From positions 1-64,000 of the forward strand of contig NZ_JAQTZU010000009.1 in NCBI RefSeq assembly GCF_028687615.1: a stretch of DNA of 64,000 bases, read 5' to 3'. The notes beneath the pieces were generated by a model. That model was not told where the DNA came from and did no database searches. It saw nothing but the letters and a program-made list of their open reading frames with translations. The translations under genes were made by a program, and so were the position numbers. Shown here one piece after another: positions 7,722-16,167 of this stretch. The number at the start of each line of letters is the position of its first letter. Position 1 is the first letter of the stretch. This DNA is from Methylovulum sp. GTDB lineage: Bacteria; Pseudomonadota; Gammaproteobacteria; Methylococcales; Methylomonadaceae.

Positions 7722-8766
7722 ATGGACGTGAAGATTAAGGGGATGAGGAAACATTACATTGATTACCTTAGGGCCATCGCAATTCTTGCCGTCATAAGCG
7801 TTCATATTTCAAGGATTTTATACAATGGTTTTGGCAACATTGATATGTTGGATTGGTGGGTTGCAAATCTTGTCAATGCCGCCTCACGCTTTTCAGTACC
7901 ATTGTTTATCATGATTTCAGGGGCAGTACTTCTTGGAAAACCACAAAATACCGTTGAATTTTATAAAAAAAGATGGCTTAGGTTATGCCCTGCAATCATT
8001 TTTTGGACCTTGTTCTATTTGGGGTTTGATTTTTATAAAACTCTGGATTTAGGCAAATTAATCTGGTATTTGAAAATAGGGCTATTGCTGGAAGGACGCG
8101 CCTCAAACCACTTATGATTTTTGTCCATGTTTGCCTGCCTGATGATTTTTACGCCATTTATCAATAAATTCCTGATTGGTGAGAAACCAACTCCGGCCGA
8201 CATGTTAATTTTGCTAGGGATAATGTTTGGCTTTTTTATGCTCAACCAAATATCCACGCTAACGCATTTGGCCTTCGGCAAACCAATTCATTGGTTCACT
8301 ATTTTTCCTTGGTACTTTGCCTATTTTATTGGCGGTCATTACTTGGACAAGCACAGTGACAAAATCAGATTATCCAACACCGCTATTATTCTGCTGATCA
8401 TCATGCTAATTTTGCTAGGTGCCGTGCTGAATTATTATGCGGCCTTGGCGGGTATCGTTAAAGATTATTTCATCCTTGACAATACAGCCCCGTTAGTTTT
8501 CCTCATTACTTTTTTGATTTTCCTATTTGTAAAAAAACCACGAGGCGATTCTGCACGAAAACCGCACAATATCAGTTATGTCTGAAGCCTCTTTTGGTGC
8601 GTATCTGATCCATCTGGTGTTTATCAATGTCCTCAGTACCCAGTTGCCCGCTTATCAAACCCTATTAGGGCTATACTTGCCCGCCGCAATAACCTTAACC
8701 GCATTTATGTCGTTCATAACGGCTTGGTTGCTCCGCAAAATTAAAGCCTTTAGGCTAATTTGTTGA
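7722..8766 (+). pseudogene. acyltransferase family 3 membrane protein, broken by a stop and a frameshift
   Basis: The N-terminal part (HYIDYLRAIAILAVISVHIS) is the hallmark of integral-membrane O-acyltransferases (AT3), with the conserved RAIAI and the catalytic-region His. Several membrane segments follow. The frame is stopped at 8115-8117 by TGA within NHL-stop-FLSMFACL, where relatives would have a tryptophan, so a TGG to TGA change is likely. It then stays open to about 8550, where a frameshift moves the rest (SEASFGAYLIHLVF and the last two membrane spans) into another frame ending at 8766. Total length would be about 345 residues, normal for the family. Such enzymes acetylate surface glycans, which fits the neighbouring glycosyltransferase cluster. 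Confidence 0.85.
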
Positions 8767-8792
8767 ATTAAAATAATTTTTAATTCAACAAA
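8759..8792. terminator. hairpin at the end of the acyltransferase remnant
   Basis: A perfect 15-bp AT-rich stem (8759-8773 and 8778-8792) overlaps the stop codon of the remnant. T-rich on either strand, it may act as a weak terminator. Confidence 0.5.
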
Positions 8793-8963
8793 ATATGTGC
8801 CAGGCAACGATAAACACTACGACAACGCTTCCTTGACAGTCAACCGTCATTAAACAACTCCTAGCAATTTATGGATTCCACAGTTATGCTGGTTTTCGTC
8901 TTTTTCCAAAACCAATAATAAGAGCCTAATTTTTGCTTGCAAAAGCACATTTTCAAATGATGA

Positions 8964-9124
8964 TATTAATTGTTTCATAAGTAATCGCACCATAAATTTT
9001 AAAATTGGTCTTGCGATTACTTATGAAATAATTAATAACTTATTGATTGGATGTATTAATCGTCCCATAAGTTCGCGCACACTAGGATGAGAATACTGTG
9101 CGCGAACTTATGGGACGATTAATA
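8964..9124. repeat. composite double-hairpin repeat, copy 1
   Basis: Two palindromes lie side by side. Hairpin A has 25-bp arms (8964-8988, 9013-9037, one mismatch) and hairpin B has perfect 27-bp arms (9054-9080, 9098-9124). All four arms end in variants of TATTAATYGTYYCATAAGT, so A and B are related to each other and the whole unit is also an imperfect inverted repeat. A second copy lies at 19694-19855. No gene is inside. With its flanks it fills the gap 8793-9165, where I see no other feature and no convincing small peptide gene. Confidence 0.9.
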
Positions 9125-9165
9125 CAATGCAAAATTGACCATTTTTCGTGAACCAGGATTAATTT

Positions 9166-9609
9166 ATGGAAAACTGCTTCAAAATAAACCAACCCTATGT
9201 GGTCAGTGAGCTGATTGACGGCGAATGCGTCATCATGAACCTTAAATCAGGCAATTATTACAGCGCCCGCAGTTCAGCAGTGATATTGTGGACAGCAATT
9301 GAAAATGGCACAGCCCAATCTGGTTTGGTTGCAAAAATGGCAGCGGCTTATGAAGCGGATGCGTCGGTTATCGAACAGGATGTGAACGAATTTATTGATA
9401 CCTTATTCGCCGAGGGCCTGATAAACCGTGTCGAAGACCATGCCGATGCGGCCCCTTCTGAAATATCCGCCACAAACCATCGCTTGCCTTATTCCAAACC
9501 ACACCTTGAAATATTTGCGGATATGCAGGACTTATTGTTGTTGGACCCAATCCACGATATTACGGATGCAGGTTGGCCAATCGCCAAACCGACCCGCCCG
9601 GCAAATTGA
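9166..9609 (+). CDS. PqqD-family peptide-binding protein
   Basis: The first 90 residues of this 147-residue protein have the PqqD / RiPP-recognition-element pattern: PYVVSELIDGECVIMNLKSG with YYSARSSAVILWTAIENG, and a helix ending IDTLFAEGLI. The C-terminal tail LEIFADMQDLLLLDPIHDIT, followed by AGWP, is shared with a subgroup of PqqD-like proteins found next to HPr-kinase-like and ABC-exporter genes. PqqD-type domains bind leader peptides and present them to modifying enzymes. It is the first gene of a cluster whose next start is only 13 bases away, so it is probably co-transcribed with all five following genes. Which peptide it would bind is unknown; none is visible nearby. Confidence 0.75.
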   Translation: MENCFKINQPYVVSELIDGECVIMNLKSGNYYSARSSAVILWTAIENGTAQSGLVAKMAAAYEADASVIEQDVNEFIDTLFAEGLINRVEDHADAAPSEISATNHRLPYSKPHLEIFADMQDLLLLDPIHDITDAGWPIAKPTRPAN

Positions 9610-9622
9610 TAGGTCTATTGCG

Positions 9623-10348
9623 ATGGATCGTCTATCACTATCAGAACCAGTCAATGTCCCGGATCTCCAAGACACACCATCCACTATCAGCGTCATATTA
9701 ATCGTCCGCAATGGTGCAGATTATATTGCCGAAGCCCTAACCAGCGTTTACCAATCATATCTGCAACCACTCGAAATCATTGTTGTTGATGGGCATTCCA
9801 GTGACGATACCGTTGCGGTTGCAAGCCAATTCCCAAAAGTTCGCATACACCCACAAACATCCTTTGGTATACCCAGTGCCTACAATGAGGGCATCGCCCA
9901 AGCCCAAGGCGAATTTATCGCTTTCATTTCCCATGATGATATTTGGCTACCCCATAAATTGGACATACAAATTGCTTATCTTCAAGCTTATCCAGATATT
10001 GGTGCCACATTAGGAATGGTTAAACATTTTCTTGAAGCCGGCAGGGAGCCACCTGAAGGTTTTCGTGTGGAATTGCTGGAAAAAACCCATCCAGGCTGGA
10101 TTATGGAAGCCTTGGTCGCGCGGCGCGGCTTGTTTGCCCAAGTTGGCCGCTTTGATGCCAGTTTTGCTGTCGGTGAAGACAGTGATTGGTTCGCCCGTGC
10201 AATTGATGCCGGATTAGCCCCTGTCGTCTTACCGCAATTGCTGGTGAGAAAACGTATCTATGGCGGCAATGCTTCACTTAATGCCGATACTAACCAGTTA
10301 TTATTACGTGCTTTACGGGCATCCATCCAACGGAAACGGGCAAGCTAA
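9623..10348 (+). CDS. GT2 family glycosyltransferase
   Basis: This 241-residue protein starts at the ATG at 9623, after an AGG 9 bases upstream; the longer open frame overlaps the preceding gene and its extra residues are unlike the family. It has the GT-A fold signatures of family 2: SVILIVRNGADYIAEALTSV, the nucleotide-sugar site EIIVVDGHSSDDT, the acidic metal site FISHDDIW, and the acceptor-side GEDSDWFARA near 190. No membrane span is seen, so it is cytoplasmic. The sugar donor and acceptor are unknown. Its stop overlaps the next start (TAATG). Confidence 0.85.
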   Translation: MDRLSLSEPVNVPDLQDTPSTISVILIVRNGADYIAEALTSVYQSYLQPLEIIVVDGHSSDDTVAVASQFPKVRIHPQTSFGIPSAYNEGIAQAQGEFIAFISHDDIWLPHKLDIQIAYLQAYPDIGATLGMVKHFLEAGREPPEGFRVELLEKTHPGWIMEALVARRGLFAQVGRFDASFAVGEDSDWFARAIDAGLAPVVLPQLLVRKRIYGGNASLNADTNQLLLRALRASIQRKRAS

Positions 10349-11064
10349 TGGACAACCACTATCCCAATCGGGTGAGTGTCATCATCCCCTGCTATAACGC
10401 CGCTCTATATTTGCGTGAAGCTCTCGACAGTGTGCTTGGGCAAACCCATAAATGCCATGAAATCATAGTGATTGATGACGGCTCCACGGACGGCAGTGCT
10501 GCGATAGTGGCAAGTTACGGTTCGGCAGTGACGCTAATCCGGCAACAAAACCAAGGCATTGCCACTACCCGCAATGAGGGGCTAAAACGGGTGCAAGGTG
10601 ATTTGGTTGCTTTTCTTGATGCCGATGATTACTGGCCTGCCGATAGTGTGGCGGCACGTTTGGTCAGGTTAATGGCATCCACAGAATTGGAGGGTGTCTT
10701 TGGTTTAATTGAAGCGTTTATCAGCCCTGAATTATCTGAAGCCCAAAAGCAAGAAATTACCGAAGTGCCCGCTGTCCAAGCCGGACGGGTTGCAGGAGGC
10801 CTATTGGTAAAGCGGCAAGCCTTTGAAAAAGTGGGCGGTTTCAATACGGATTTACAAGTTGGTGAAACGATGGATTGGATTGCCCGGGCCCAAGAGCACG
10901 GCATCCGTTTCGGGCAAATTCCTGGCATCGTCTTGCACCGACGCATCCATACTGTCAATACCGTCAGAAAGGCCCAGCGTTTGCAGGCGGACTATCTACA
11001 AGTCCTACATGCCGCAATACGGCGGCGGAGGGCATTGGCAACCCATACTGAGGAGAAACTTTAG
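10348..11064 (+). CDS. GT2 family glycosyltransferase
   Basis: A 238-residue enzyme of the same type as its upstream neighbour: RVSVIIPCYNAALYLREALD, then EIIVIDDGSTDGS, the metal site AFLDADDYW and the downstream motif VGETMDWIARAQ. The shared (E)xxDWxARA motif, also in the third GT2 domain of the cluster, suggests the three arose by duplication. Start overlaps the previous stop by one base and its own stop overlaps the next start, indicating translational coupling. Confidence 0.87.
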   Translation: MDNHYPNRVSVIIPCYNAALYLREALDSVLGQTHKCHEIIVIDDGSTDGSAAIVASYGSAVTLIRQQNQGIATTRNEGLKRVQGDLVAFLDADDYWPADSVAARLVRLMASTELEGVFGLIEAFISPELSEAQKQEITEVPAVQAGRVAGGLLVKRQAFEKVGGFNTDLQVGETMDWIARAQEHGIRFGQIPGIVLHRRIHTVNTVRKAQRLQADYLQVLHAAIRRRRALATHTEEKL

Positions 11065-12209
11065 TGGCGGGGCAACATTATCGGCATCAAGGCCATTTAT
11101 GGCCAGCCACTGAGCAACACGTTTTGTTGCAAGCGGCTTTGCTAGATGGCAAACAGGCATTAGATGCGTTTGCCCAATGGCGGGCTAAGGTCGATTGGGA
11201 AGATGAACTGGGTTATCCGACTTTGCGCCTGTTACCGTTGGTTTACCATAACCTGTTGCGTTTGCAGTTGGATGACCCGCTGATGGGGCGGCTAAAAGGC
11301 GTATATCGGCGGTTTTGGTGCGAAAACCAGACACTGTTTTTTTTAATTGCAGCCTTTATAAAACATCTTCAGGAAAATGGCGTGGACGTGTTGTTGCTCA
11401 AAGGCGCACCTTTAGTCTTGGGATATTATAAAAATCACGCCTTACGGCCCATGTCGGATATTGACCTCGCCGTACGCCCTGAGCAATTGCCCCGCGCTTT
11501 GGCATTGCTTAGGGAGCTTGATTGGGACGCAGGCCCCATGCCTTCCCCAGAAGACTTGCGCTATCAGCACGCCGTCGGCTGTTTGCGTGATTTTGAAGAA
11601 CCGTTGGATGTGCATTTCCATATTGCCCGTGACTGCATGAACTCGATGGATGACGATTGGTTTTGGGCAGACATTGAGCCAATGGATTTTCAGGGCATCC
11701 CGGTTTGGCAGCTTGCCCCTACCGCGATGCTGTTCCATACCATTATCCACGGTGTGCGGTGGAATGAAGAAACACCTGTGCGTTGGATTCCTGATGCAAT
11801 AATGGTTCTTAGGCAACGCGGGGATGAAGTGGATTGGCCTAAATTGCTGGCTTTTGCCGATTCCCAAAGGCTGACCCACCGTTTGGCATTGGGTGTGGGC
11901 TACTTGTCCACTGAATTTGGCTTGGAACTGCCCGAAACAGTGACGGCGCATCTTCGTGCTTACCGCTCCGGCGGTCTCCGAGAACGAATCGAAAACACCA
12001 TCGTTCTAGGTGCGCGTAGCCGCTGGTACACGCATCCGTTGACCAAACAATGGGTCTTTTTTGCCGAGTATTGCGGGTTGACTGAAATGGACAGGCCCTG
12101 GGCATTTTTAATCGGCTTCTCCCATTATTTACGTTACCGCTGGGGCTTGCGGGGACGTTTGGAAATTTTGCCAACCATTGCACGGGGCTTATGGCGGCGT
12201 ATCGCGTGA
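11064..12209 (+). CDS. nucleotidyltransferase-fold protein (NTP_transf_5)
   Basis: This 381-residue protein starts with GTG overlapping the previous stop. Its core HLQENGVDVLLLKGAPLVLG followed by RPMSDIDLAV is the signature of the uncharacterised NTP_transf_5 family: a lysine-glycine loop and a DxD pair (SDIDLAV) that would hold the metal in nucleotidyl transfer. Further conserved-looking parts are YQHAVGCLRDFEEPLDVHFH and WIPDAIMVLRQ. In lasso-peptide and related clusters such proteins occur beside HPr-kinase-like proteins and ABC exporters, where their reaction is not well established. Substrate unknown here. Confidence 0.78.
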   Translation: MAGQHYRHQGHLWPATEQHVLLQAALLDGKQALDAFAQWRAKVDWEDELGYPTLRLLPLVYHNLLRLQLDDPLMGRLKGVYRRFWCENQTLFFLIAAFIKHLQENGVDVLLLKGAPLVLGYYKNHALRPMSDIDLAVRPEQLPRALALLRELDWDAGPMPSPEDLRYQHAVGCLRDFEEPLDVHFHIARDCMNSMDDDWFWADIEPMDFQGIPVWQLAPTAMLFHTIIHGVRWNEETPVRWIPDAIMVLRQRGDEVDWPKLLAFADSQRLTHRLALGVGYLSTEFGLELPETVTAHLRAYRSGGLRERIENTIVLGARSRWYTHPLTKQWVFFAEYCGLTEMDRPWAFLIGFSHYLRYRWGLRGRLEILPTIARGLWRRIA

Positions 12210-13930
12210 AAAAGCAACCCATCCAGCAGTTAAAATCCAAACTCGACCTATTTGACCCAGAAGCAGTCCGCTTATTCAGACACTATTATCGTGGCTGTTG
12301 GCAACGCCTGTTGGTTTATGGCGTAATTTCATCCTTACAATCCCTGCTCGTGCTGCCCATCCTGTTCATGATCCGGCAAATCTTTGACCAAGCCTTGCCA
12401 CAAGGCCGGGTGGACATTTTAATGTATTTAGGGGCGGGCATTGTCGGTATCCGTTTGTTGCAAAGCGGTGTAGTTTTATGGTTGCGGGCTTTTGTCCTGA
12501 CGGTCATTAAAAACGCCATGCACCGCTTACGCCGTGATTTGCTGACCCGATTGGCTGTTTTGTCGAGAAATTATTGTAGCCACGCCGACATCGACCAATT
12601 GCACAGCCGCATCGTGTTGGACAGCGAACGTTTTGACAATCTCAGCAACCGTCTGTTGTCGAGTATGCTCCCAGCCGCGTTGACCAGCGTGGTGTTGGTT
12701 TCCGTTTTGTTGCTGATAAATTGGCAGTTGGTGGCCTTGACCATCTTGGTTTTGCCGCCATTACTTTGGTTATCAAGAGATTTGGGCCGGGCAATCAAAA
12801 AGGATGTCAGCATTTTCCAATTGGCTTTTGAGGCATTCAGCAAACAAACCCGTTTTGCTTTGCGGCAAATGGACTTGATCCGCCTGAAAGCCTGTGCCGA
12901 CCAAGAACAGGCGCGCCAACGCCAGTGCATTGACGAATTGAACACGACAGGCAAACGCATGGCGATGAGTTTTGCTTGGCATGGCCAAATGCAACGCAAT
13001 CTGACCGGATTGGCAGGCATTATGATTATGGTCGCCGGGGGTGCGCAGATTGCCCAAGGTTTGATGACCCTGGGGGATTTATTGATTTTTTATGTCGCCG
13101 CTGGCTTATTGAACGGGCAAGTCGATAACCTGAACAGCGGCTTGCCGGAACTGCTTGCCGGCAACGAATCTTTGCTCAAATTGCACGGCGTGTTACATGA
13201 CGGCGAACTTGAGCCATACCAAGGCACACAAGCTATTGAATTCGATGGTAGTTTTAGCCTACAGGCGGTCAGTTTCGCCTATGGTGAGCATTGGGTATTG
13301 CGCACGATCAATCTTGAGGTGCGGCGCGGCGAAAACATTGCCATCGTCGGGGCCAATGGTGCTGGCAAAACGACGCTGATCAATTTGCTGGTTGGGTTTT
13401 GCAAGCCGCAACAAGGGGTGCTGTATGCCAGCGGTGTGGCTTATGATGACGTGGATATGGCAAGCTTGCGCCGTTCCATGGGCGTGGTCATGCAAAATCC
13501 CCCCATATTTTCCGGTACGATCCTAGACAACCTTTGTTATGGCCGCCCCAACGCCAGCCAGGAACACATACAACAAGCCTTGCGCTTGGCTTTGGCAGAA
13601 GATTTCATCAACGCCTTGCCTGACGGTTTGGATACTGAAATCGGCGAAGGCGGCATGTTGTTATCGGGCGGCGAACGCCAACGCTTAGGGATTGCCAGTG
13701 TGCTCTTGGGCAACCCGGCATTATTGATATTAGATGAACCCACCAATCATTTGGACGCTGGCACCATCAGCGTTTTAATGCACGGACTGATGGCAATGCC
13801 CAATTGCCCTACCGTGGTGATTATCAGCCATGACCCTGACGTGGTGGCTTTCGCAGGCCACATTTATCATTTGCAACAAGGCCAGCTTAGCCCAGCGCTT
13901 GCCCCATCAAACAAATCTGCAAATCTTTAA
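12191..13930 (+). CDS. ABC transporter, fused membrane and ATPase domains
   Basis: The 579-residue half-transporter has an N-terminal membrane domain with about six spans (e.g. LLVYGVISSLQSLLVLPILF, LVSVLLLINWQLVALTILVL) and a C-terminal ATPase domain: Walker A GANGAGKT, signature LLSGGERQRLG, Walker B ALLILDEPTNHLD and the switch His in VIISHDPDV. This is the ABCB-like exporter layout and would work as a homodimer. The start overlaps the preceding gene by 19 bases. There is no N-terminal C39 peptidase domain, so it would not cleave a leader itself. In context it is the likely exporter of whatever the cluster makes. Confidence 0.9.
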   Translation: MAAYRVKKQPIQQLKSKLDLFDPEAVRLFRHYYRGCWQRLLVYGVISSLQSLLVLPILFMIRQIFDQALPQGRVDILMYLGAGIVGIRLLQSGVVLWLRAFVLTVIKNAMHRLRRDLLTRLAVLSRNYCSHADIDQLHSRIVLDSERFDNLSNRLLSSMLPAALTSVVLVSVLLLINWQLVALTILVLPPLLWLSRDLGRAIKKDVSIFQLAFEAFSKQTRFALRQMDLIRLKACADQEQARQRQCIDELNTTGKRMAMSFAWHGQMQRNLTGLAGIMIMVAGGAQIAQGLMTLGDLLIFYVAAGLLNGQVDNLNSGLPELLAGNESLLKLHGVLHDGELEPYQGTQAIEFDGSFSLQAVSFAYGEHWVLRTINLEVRRGENIAIVGANGAGKTTLINLLVGFCKPQQGVLYASGVAYDDVDMASLRRSMGVVMQNPPIFSGTILDNLCYGRPNASQEHIQQALRLALAEDFINALPDGLDTEIGEGGMLLSGGERQRLGIASVLLGNPALLILDEPTNHLDAGTISVLMHGLMAMPNCPTVVIISHDPDVVAFAGHIYHLQQGQLSPALAPSNKSANL

Positions 13931-13940
13931 GGAAACGCTT

Positions 13941-15779
13941 ATGGAAGATGCCCATCCCGCCGATACGCCCGCTATTCCTGAAGCGGTCCAACAGACATTT
14001 TTTGACCAAGTCCTAAATTGCGCCTTGCTAGCCGAGCAACGGGCCGGGGCGGTTGTCCGCCATTTGCAGTTGGCAGGCACATTTATCCGTGTGGTGTATG
14101 CTGGTGACACGCTGTACCGGCTTTTTAGTCCGGCACTGGCGCATCTGGAAGCTGAAATCCCAAATTTACCGGATATCACCTTCCATATTTGGGATAGCAT
14201 TTCCACGCAAATTGATATGCCGCCTCCGCCCGTTCCCCAACATTGTTTTACGGATCGGGGTGACATTTGGGGTATGAACAGCCCGCGTATCCGCACCGCT
14301 TTCCACTGGATAGAATGTTCGGTGAATTTGATGGATTTGGAACAAAAGGAAGCCGTTTATTGGGTAAAAGATGCCAGCACGATCCCTTATTGGTGCGAAG
14401 CTTCACCTTTGCGGACTTTGTTTCACTGGTGGATGGAAAAACAAGGTTGCCAGTTGCTCCATGCCGCCGCACTGGCTGACGGGGAAAATGCGGTGCTCAT
14501 CACGGGCAAAGGCGGCGTTGGCAAATCGACAACGGCCTTAAGCTGTTTGGCGGCAGGGATGCATTATCTGGCGGATGATTATTTGGTGGTGGGATTGTCG
14601 CCCGAACCGCGTGTTTATAGCCTTTATACAAGCGCCAAATTGGTTTCCGGACAATTGCAACATTTCCCACACTTAGCCCCTTTGGTCACCAACATGGCTT
14701 ATCTTGATGAAGAAAAAGCCGTGGTGCAATTATGGCCCGCCTACCATCCACAACTGTGCCGCTCCCTGCCGCTTAAGGCCGTGGTCACACCTTGCTTTGG
14801 CGCAACGGGCGAAACCGTTTTTGCCCCGATTGGTTATGCCGAGGTGCGTAATGCCGCCGCTTTCACAACGCTATCGCAATTACCTTATGCGGGCGGCAAA
14901 ACCTACGCCTTCATCGACAAAATGCTCGCGAGTGTGCCTTATTTGAGCATGGTGTTGGGGCATGACTTAGCCGCTGTTCCCCGCTCAATCAGACAATTGC
15001 TGGCGACCAGCCCATCTGGATTGGCCAAATTGGCAATAGCCGCTGAAAACCATATTGCAGCATCCAAGCCCTTAATCAGTGTCATTATCCCGGTTTACAA
15101 CGGCGCCCATTTTTTGGCCGATGCCGTCAACAATGTCTTGACGCAACACTATCCTTCCTTAGAAATTATCGTCGTTGATGATGGCTCCACCGATGACATT
15201 GAAGCCGCCGTGGGACAACTGCCTGTGGATGTGCGTTTTTTTCGGCAAGAAAACTCAGGTGCGGCATCCGCCCGTAACCGGGGTATCAAAGATGTGTCGG
15301 GCGAAATGCTGGCTTTTTTGGATGTCGATGATTTATGGCCGGAAGGCAATTTGCTGATGCTGGCCGATATGCTGATGGCCGACCCTGAATTGGATATGGT
15401 GCATGGTAAAGGCCACACACTGGTGAAAAATGCCGAAACCCAAAATTATGAGTGTGCTGGCAATCCAAACGAATCATTCCCTTATTATATCGGTGCGGGC
15501 CTATATCGGCGCAGCGCGTTTGCAAAAATCGGTTTGTTCGACACCGAATTGCGTTATGCCGAAGATACCGACTGGTTTAACCGTGCCGCAGAATTGCAAC
15601 TGAATATTGCCCATCTTGAATCGGTGACGCTGCACGTGCGCCGTCACGGCCACAATATGACAGCGGGCAAAACTTTGGTGGAGCTGAACGTCTTGCGGGT
15701 CTTCAAAAAAACCCTGGACCGCCAACGCGCCGCCGCACAATTGGTTACTGAAAATCCCGACCAACATGAAAATATCTGA
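13941..15779 (+). CDS. HPr-kinase-like P-loop protein fused to a GT2 glycosyltransferase
   Basis: The start at 13941 follows AAGGAAA, 10 bases after the exporter stop. Of 612 residues, about 1-360 form an HprK-like kinase region: CQLLHAAALADGENAVLITG then the P-loop GKGGVGKSTT (near 190), with the conserved LADDYLVVG and YSLYTSAKL that follow in this family. Residues from about 375 are a complete GT2 domain: SVIIPVYNGAHFLADAVNNV, EIIVVDDGSTDD, AFLDVDDLWP and YAEDTDWFNRA. HprK-like proteins tailor lasso peptides by phosphorylation in some clusters; true HPr kinase is excluded because its family's C-terminal part is absent. The fusion suggests one polypeptide acts twice on the same product. Function unproven. 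Confidence 0.8.
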   Translation: MEDAHPADTPAIPEAVQQTFFDQVLNCALLAEQRAGAVVRHLQLAGTFIRVVYAGDTLYRLFSPALAHLEAEIPNLPDITFHIWDSISTQIDMPPPPVPQHCFTDRGDIWGMNSPRIRTAFHWIECSVNLMDLEQKEAVYWVKDASTIPYWCEASPLRTLFHWWMEKQGCQLLHAAALADGENAVLITGKGGVGKSTTALSCLAAGMHYLADDYLVVGLSPEPRVYSLYTSAKLVSGQLQHFPHLAPLVTNMAYLDEEKAVVQLWPAYHPQLCRSLPLKAVVTPCFGATGETVFAPIGYAEVRNAAAFTTLSQLPYAGGKTYAFIDKMLASVPYLSMVLGHDLAAVPRSIRQLLATSPSGLAKLAIAAENHIAASKPLISVIIPVYNGAHFLADAVNNVLTQHYPSLEIIVVDDGSTDDIEAAVGQLPVDVRFFRQENSGAASARNRGIKDVSGEMLAFLDVDDLWPEGNLLMLADMLMADPELDMVHGKGHTLVKNAETQNYECAGNPNESFPYYIGAGLYRRSAFAKIGLFDTELRYAEDTDWFNRAAELQLNIAHLESVTLHVRRHGHNMTAGKTLVELNVLRVFKKTLDRQRAAAQLVTENPDQHENI

Positions 15780-15925
15780 AAAACTGCCGGCCCCATGTTC
15801 GGCTGTATTGATTAGATTTTCTTGGCTCATTTTAGGATCACACTCAATTCAGAACAATATAACTATTCGCCCATATTTAGTGCAACTATTTCACTACCCG
15901 TTTGGAGTAATCTGCCGCACACCAT

Positions 15926-15950
15926 AACGCCCCGAATAGGGGCGTTTTTC
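15926..15950 (+). terminator. terminator after the glycosyltransferase cluster
   Basis: A perfect stem AACGCCCC/GGGGCGTT with a 5-base loop is followed by TTTC, about 150 bases past the last cluster gene. Confidence 0.8.
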
Positions 15951-15978
15951 TTAGCCACAACCGCTTCAGGCACACTAT

Positions 15979-15993
15979 GCACTAAGTTGGCAC
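15979..15993. promoter_or_regulatory. NtrC-like site upstream of ntrB
   Basis: GCACTAAGTTGGCAC shares GCACTAARTTGG with the site in front of glnK. It lies about 130 bases upstream of the -24 element of ntrB, a permissible distance for an enhancer. Confidence 0.5.
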
Positions 15994-16028
15994 CATAAAA
16001 ACGCCCCATTCTGGGGCTTTTTTTATGG
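15993..16028. terminator. second terminator-like hairpin before ntrB
   Basis: The core stem GCCCC/GGGGC is extended by A-rich and T-rich arms (CCATAAAAA with TTTTTTTATGG), so it can work in both directions. With the preceding terminator it isolates ntrBC from the upstream cluster. Confidence 0.65.
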
Positions 16029-16111
16029 TCTCGATTATACTGACGCCAATAAACACACCCCACGCCAGACCAATGCGTCACTCATACACGCGTTTCCGTC
16101 TCTATAATTAT

Positions 16112-16127
16112 TGGTCTAATAATTGCT
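16112..16127 (+). promoter_or_regulatory. sigma-54 promoter of ntrB-ntrC
   Basis: TGGTCTAATAATTGCT has GG and GC 12 bases apart and a consensus TTGCT -12 box. The predicted transcript start is near 16139, about 29 bases before the ntrB ATG. This would make ntrBC autoregulated. Confidence 0.65.
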
Positions 16128-16167
16128 TAAATTATAAAGTAACTCAAAAAGGGCTTAGCATCACTTC

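Noticed and set aside
8115-8117. Possible UGA recoding (selenocysteine or readthrough) in the acyltransferase
   Set aside because: No SECIS-like hairpin is evident, AT3 enzymes are not selenoproteins, and a second lesion (frameshift near 8550) shows the gene is decaying.
8793-9165. Precursor peptide gene for the PqqD cluster
   Set aside because: Only very short frames (about 14 codons) without ribosome sites are present, and most of the gap is the composite repeat.
15780-15925. Precursor peptide gene downstream of the cluster
   Set aside because: The only ATG frames end within a few codons.
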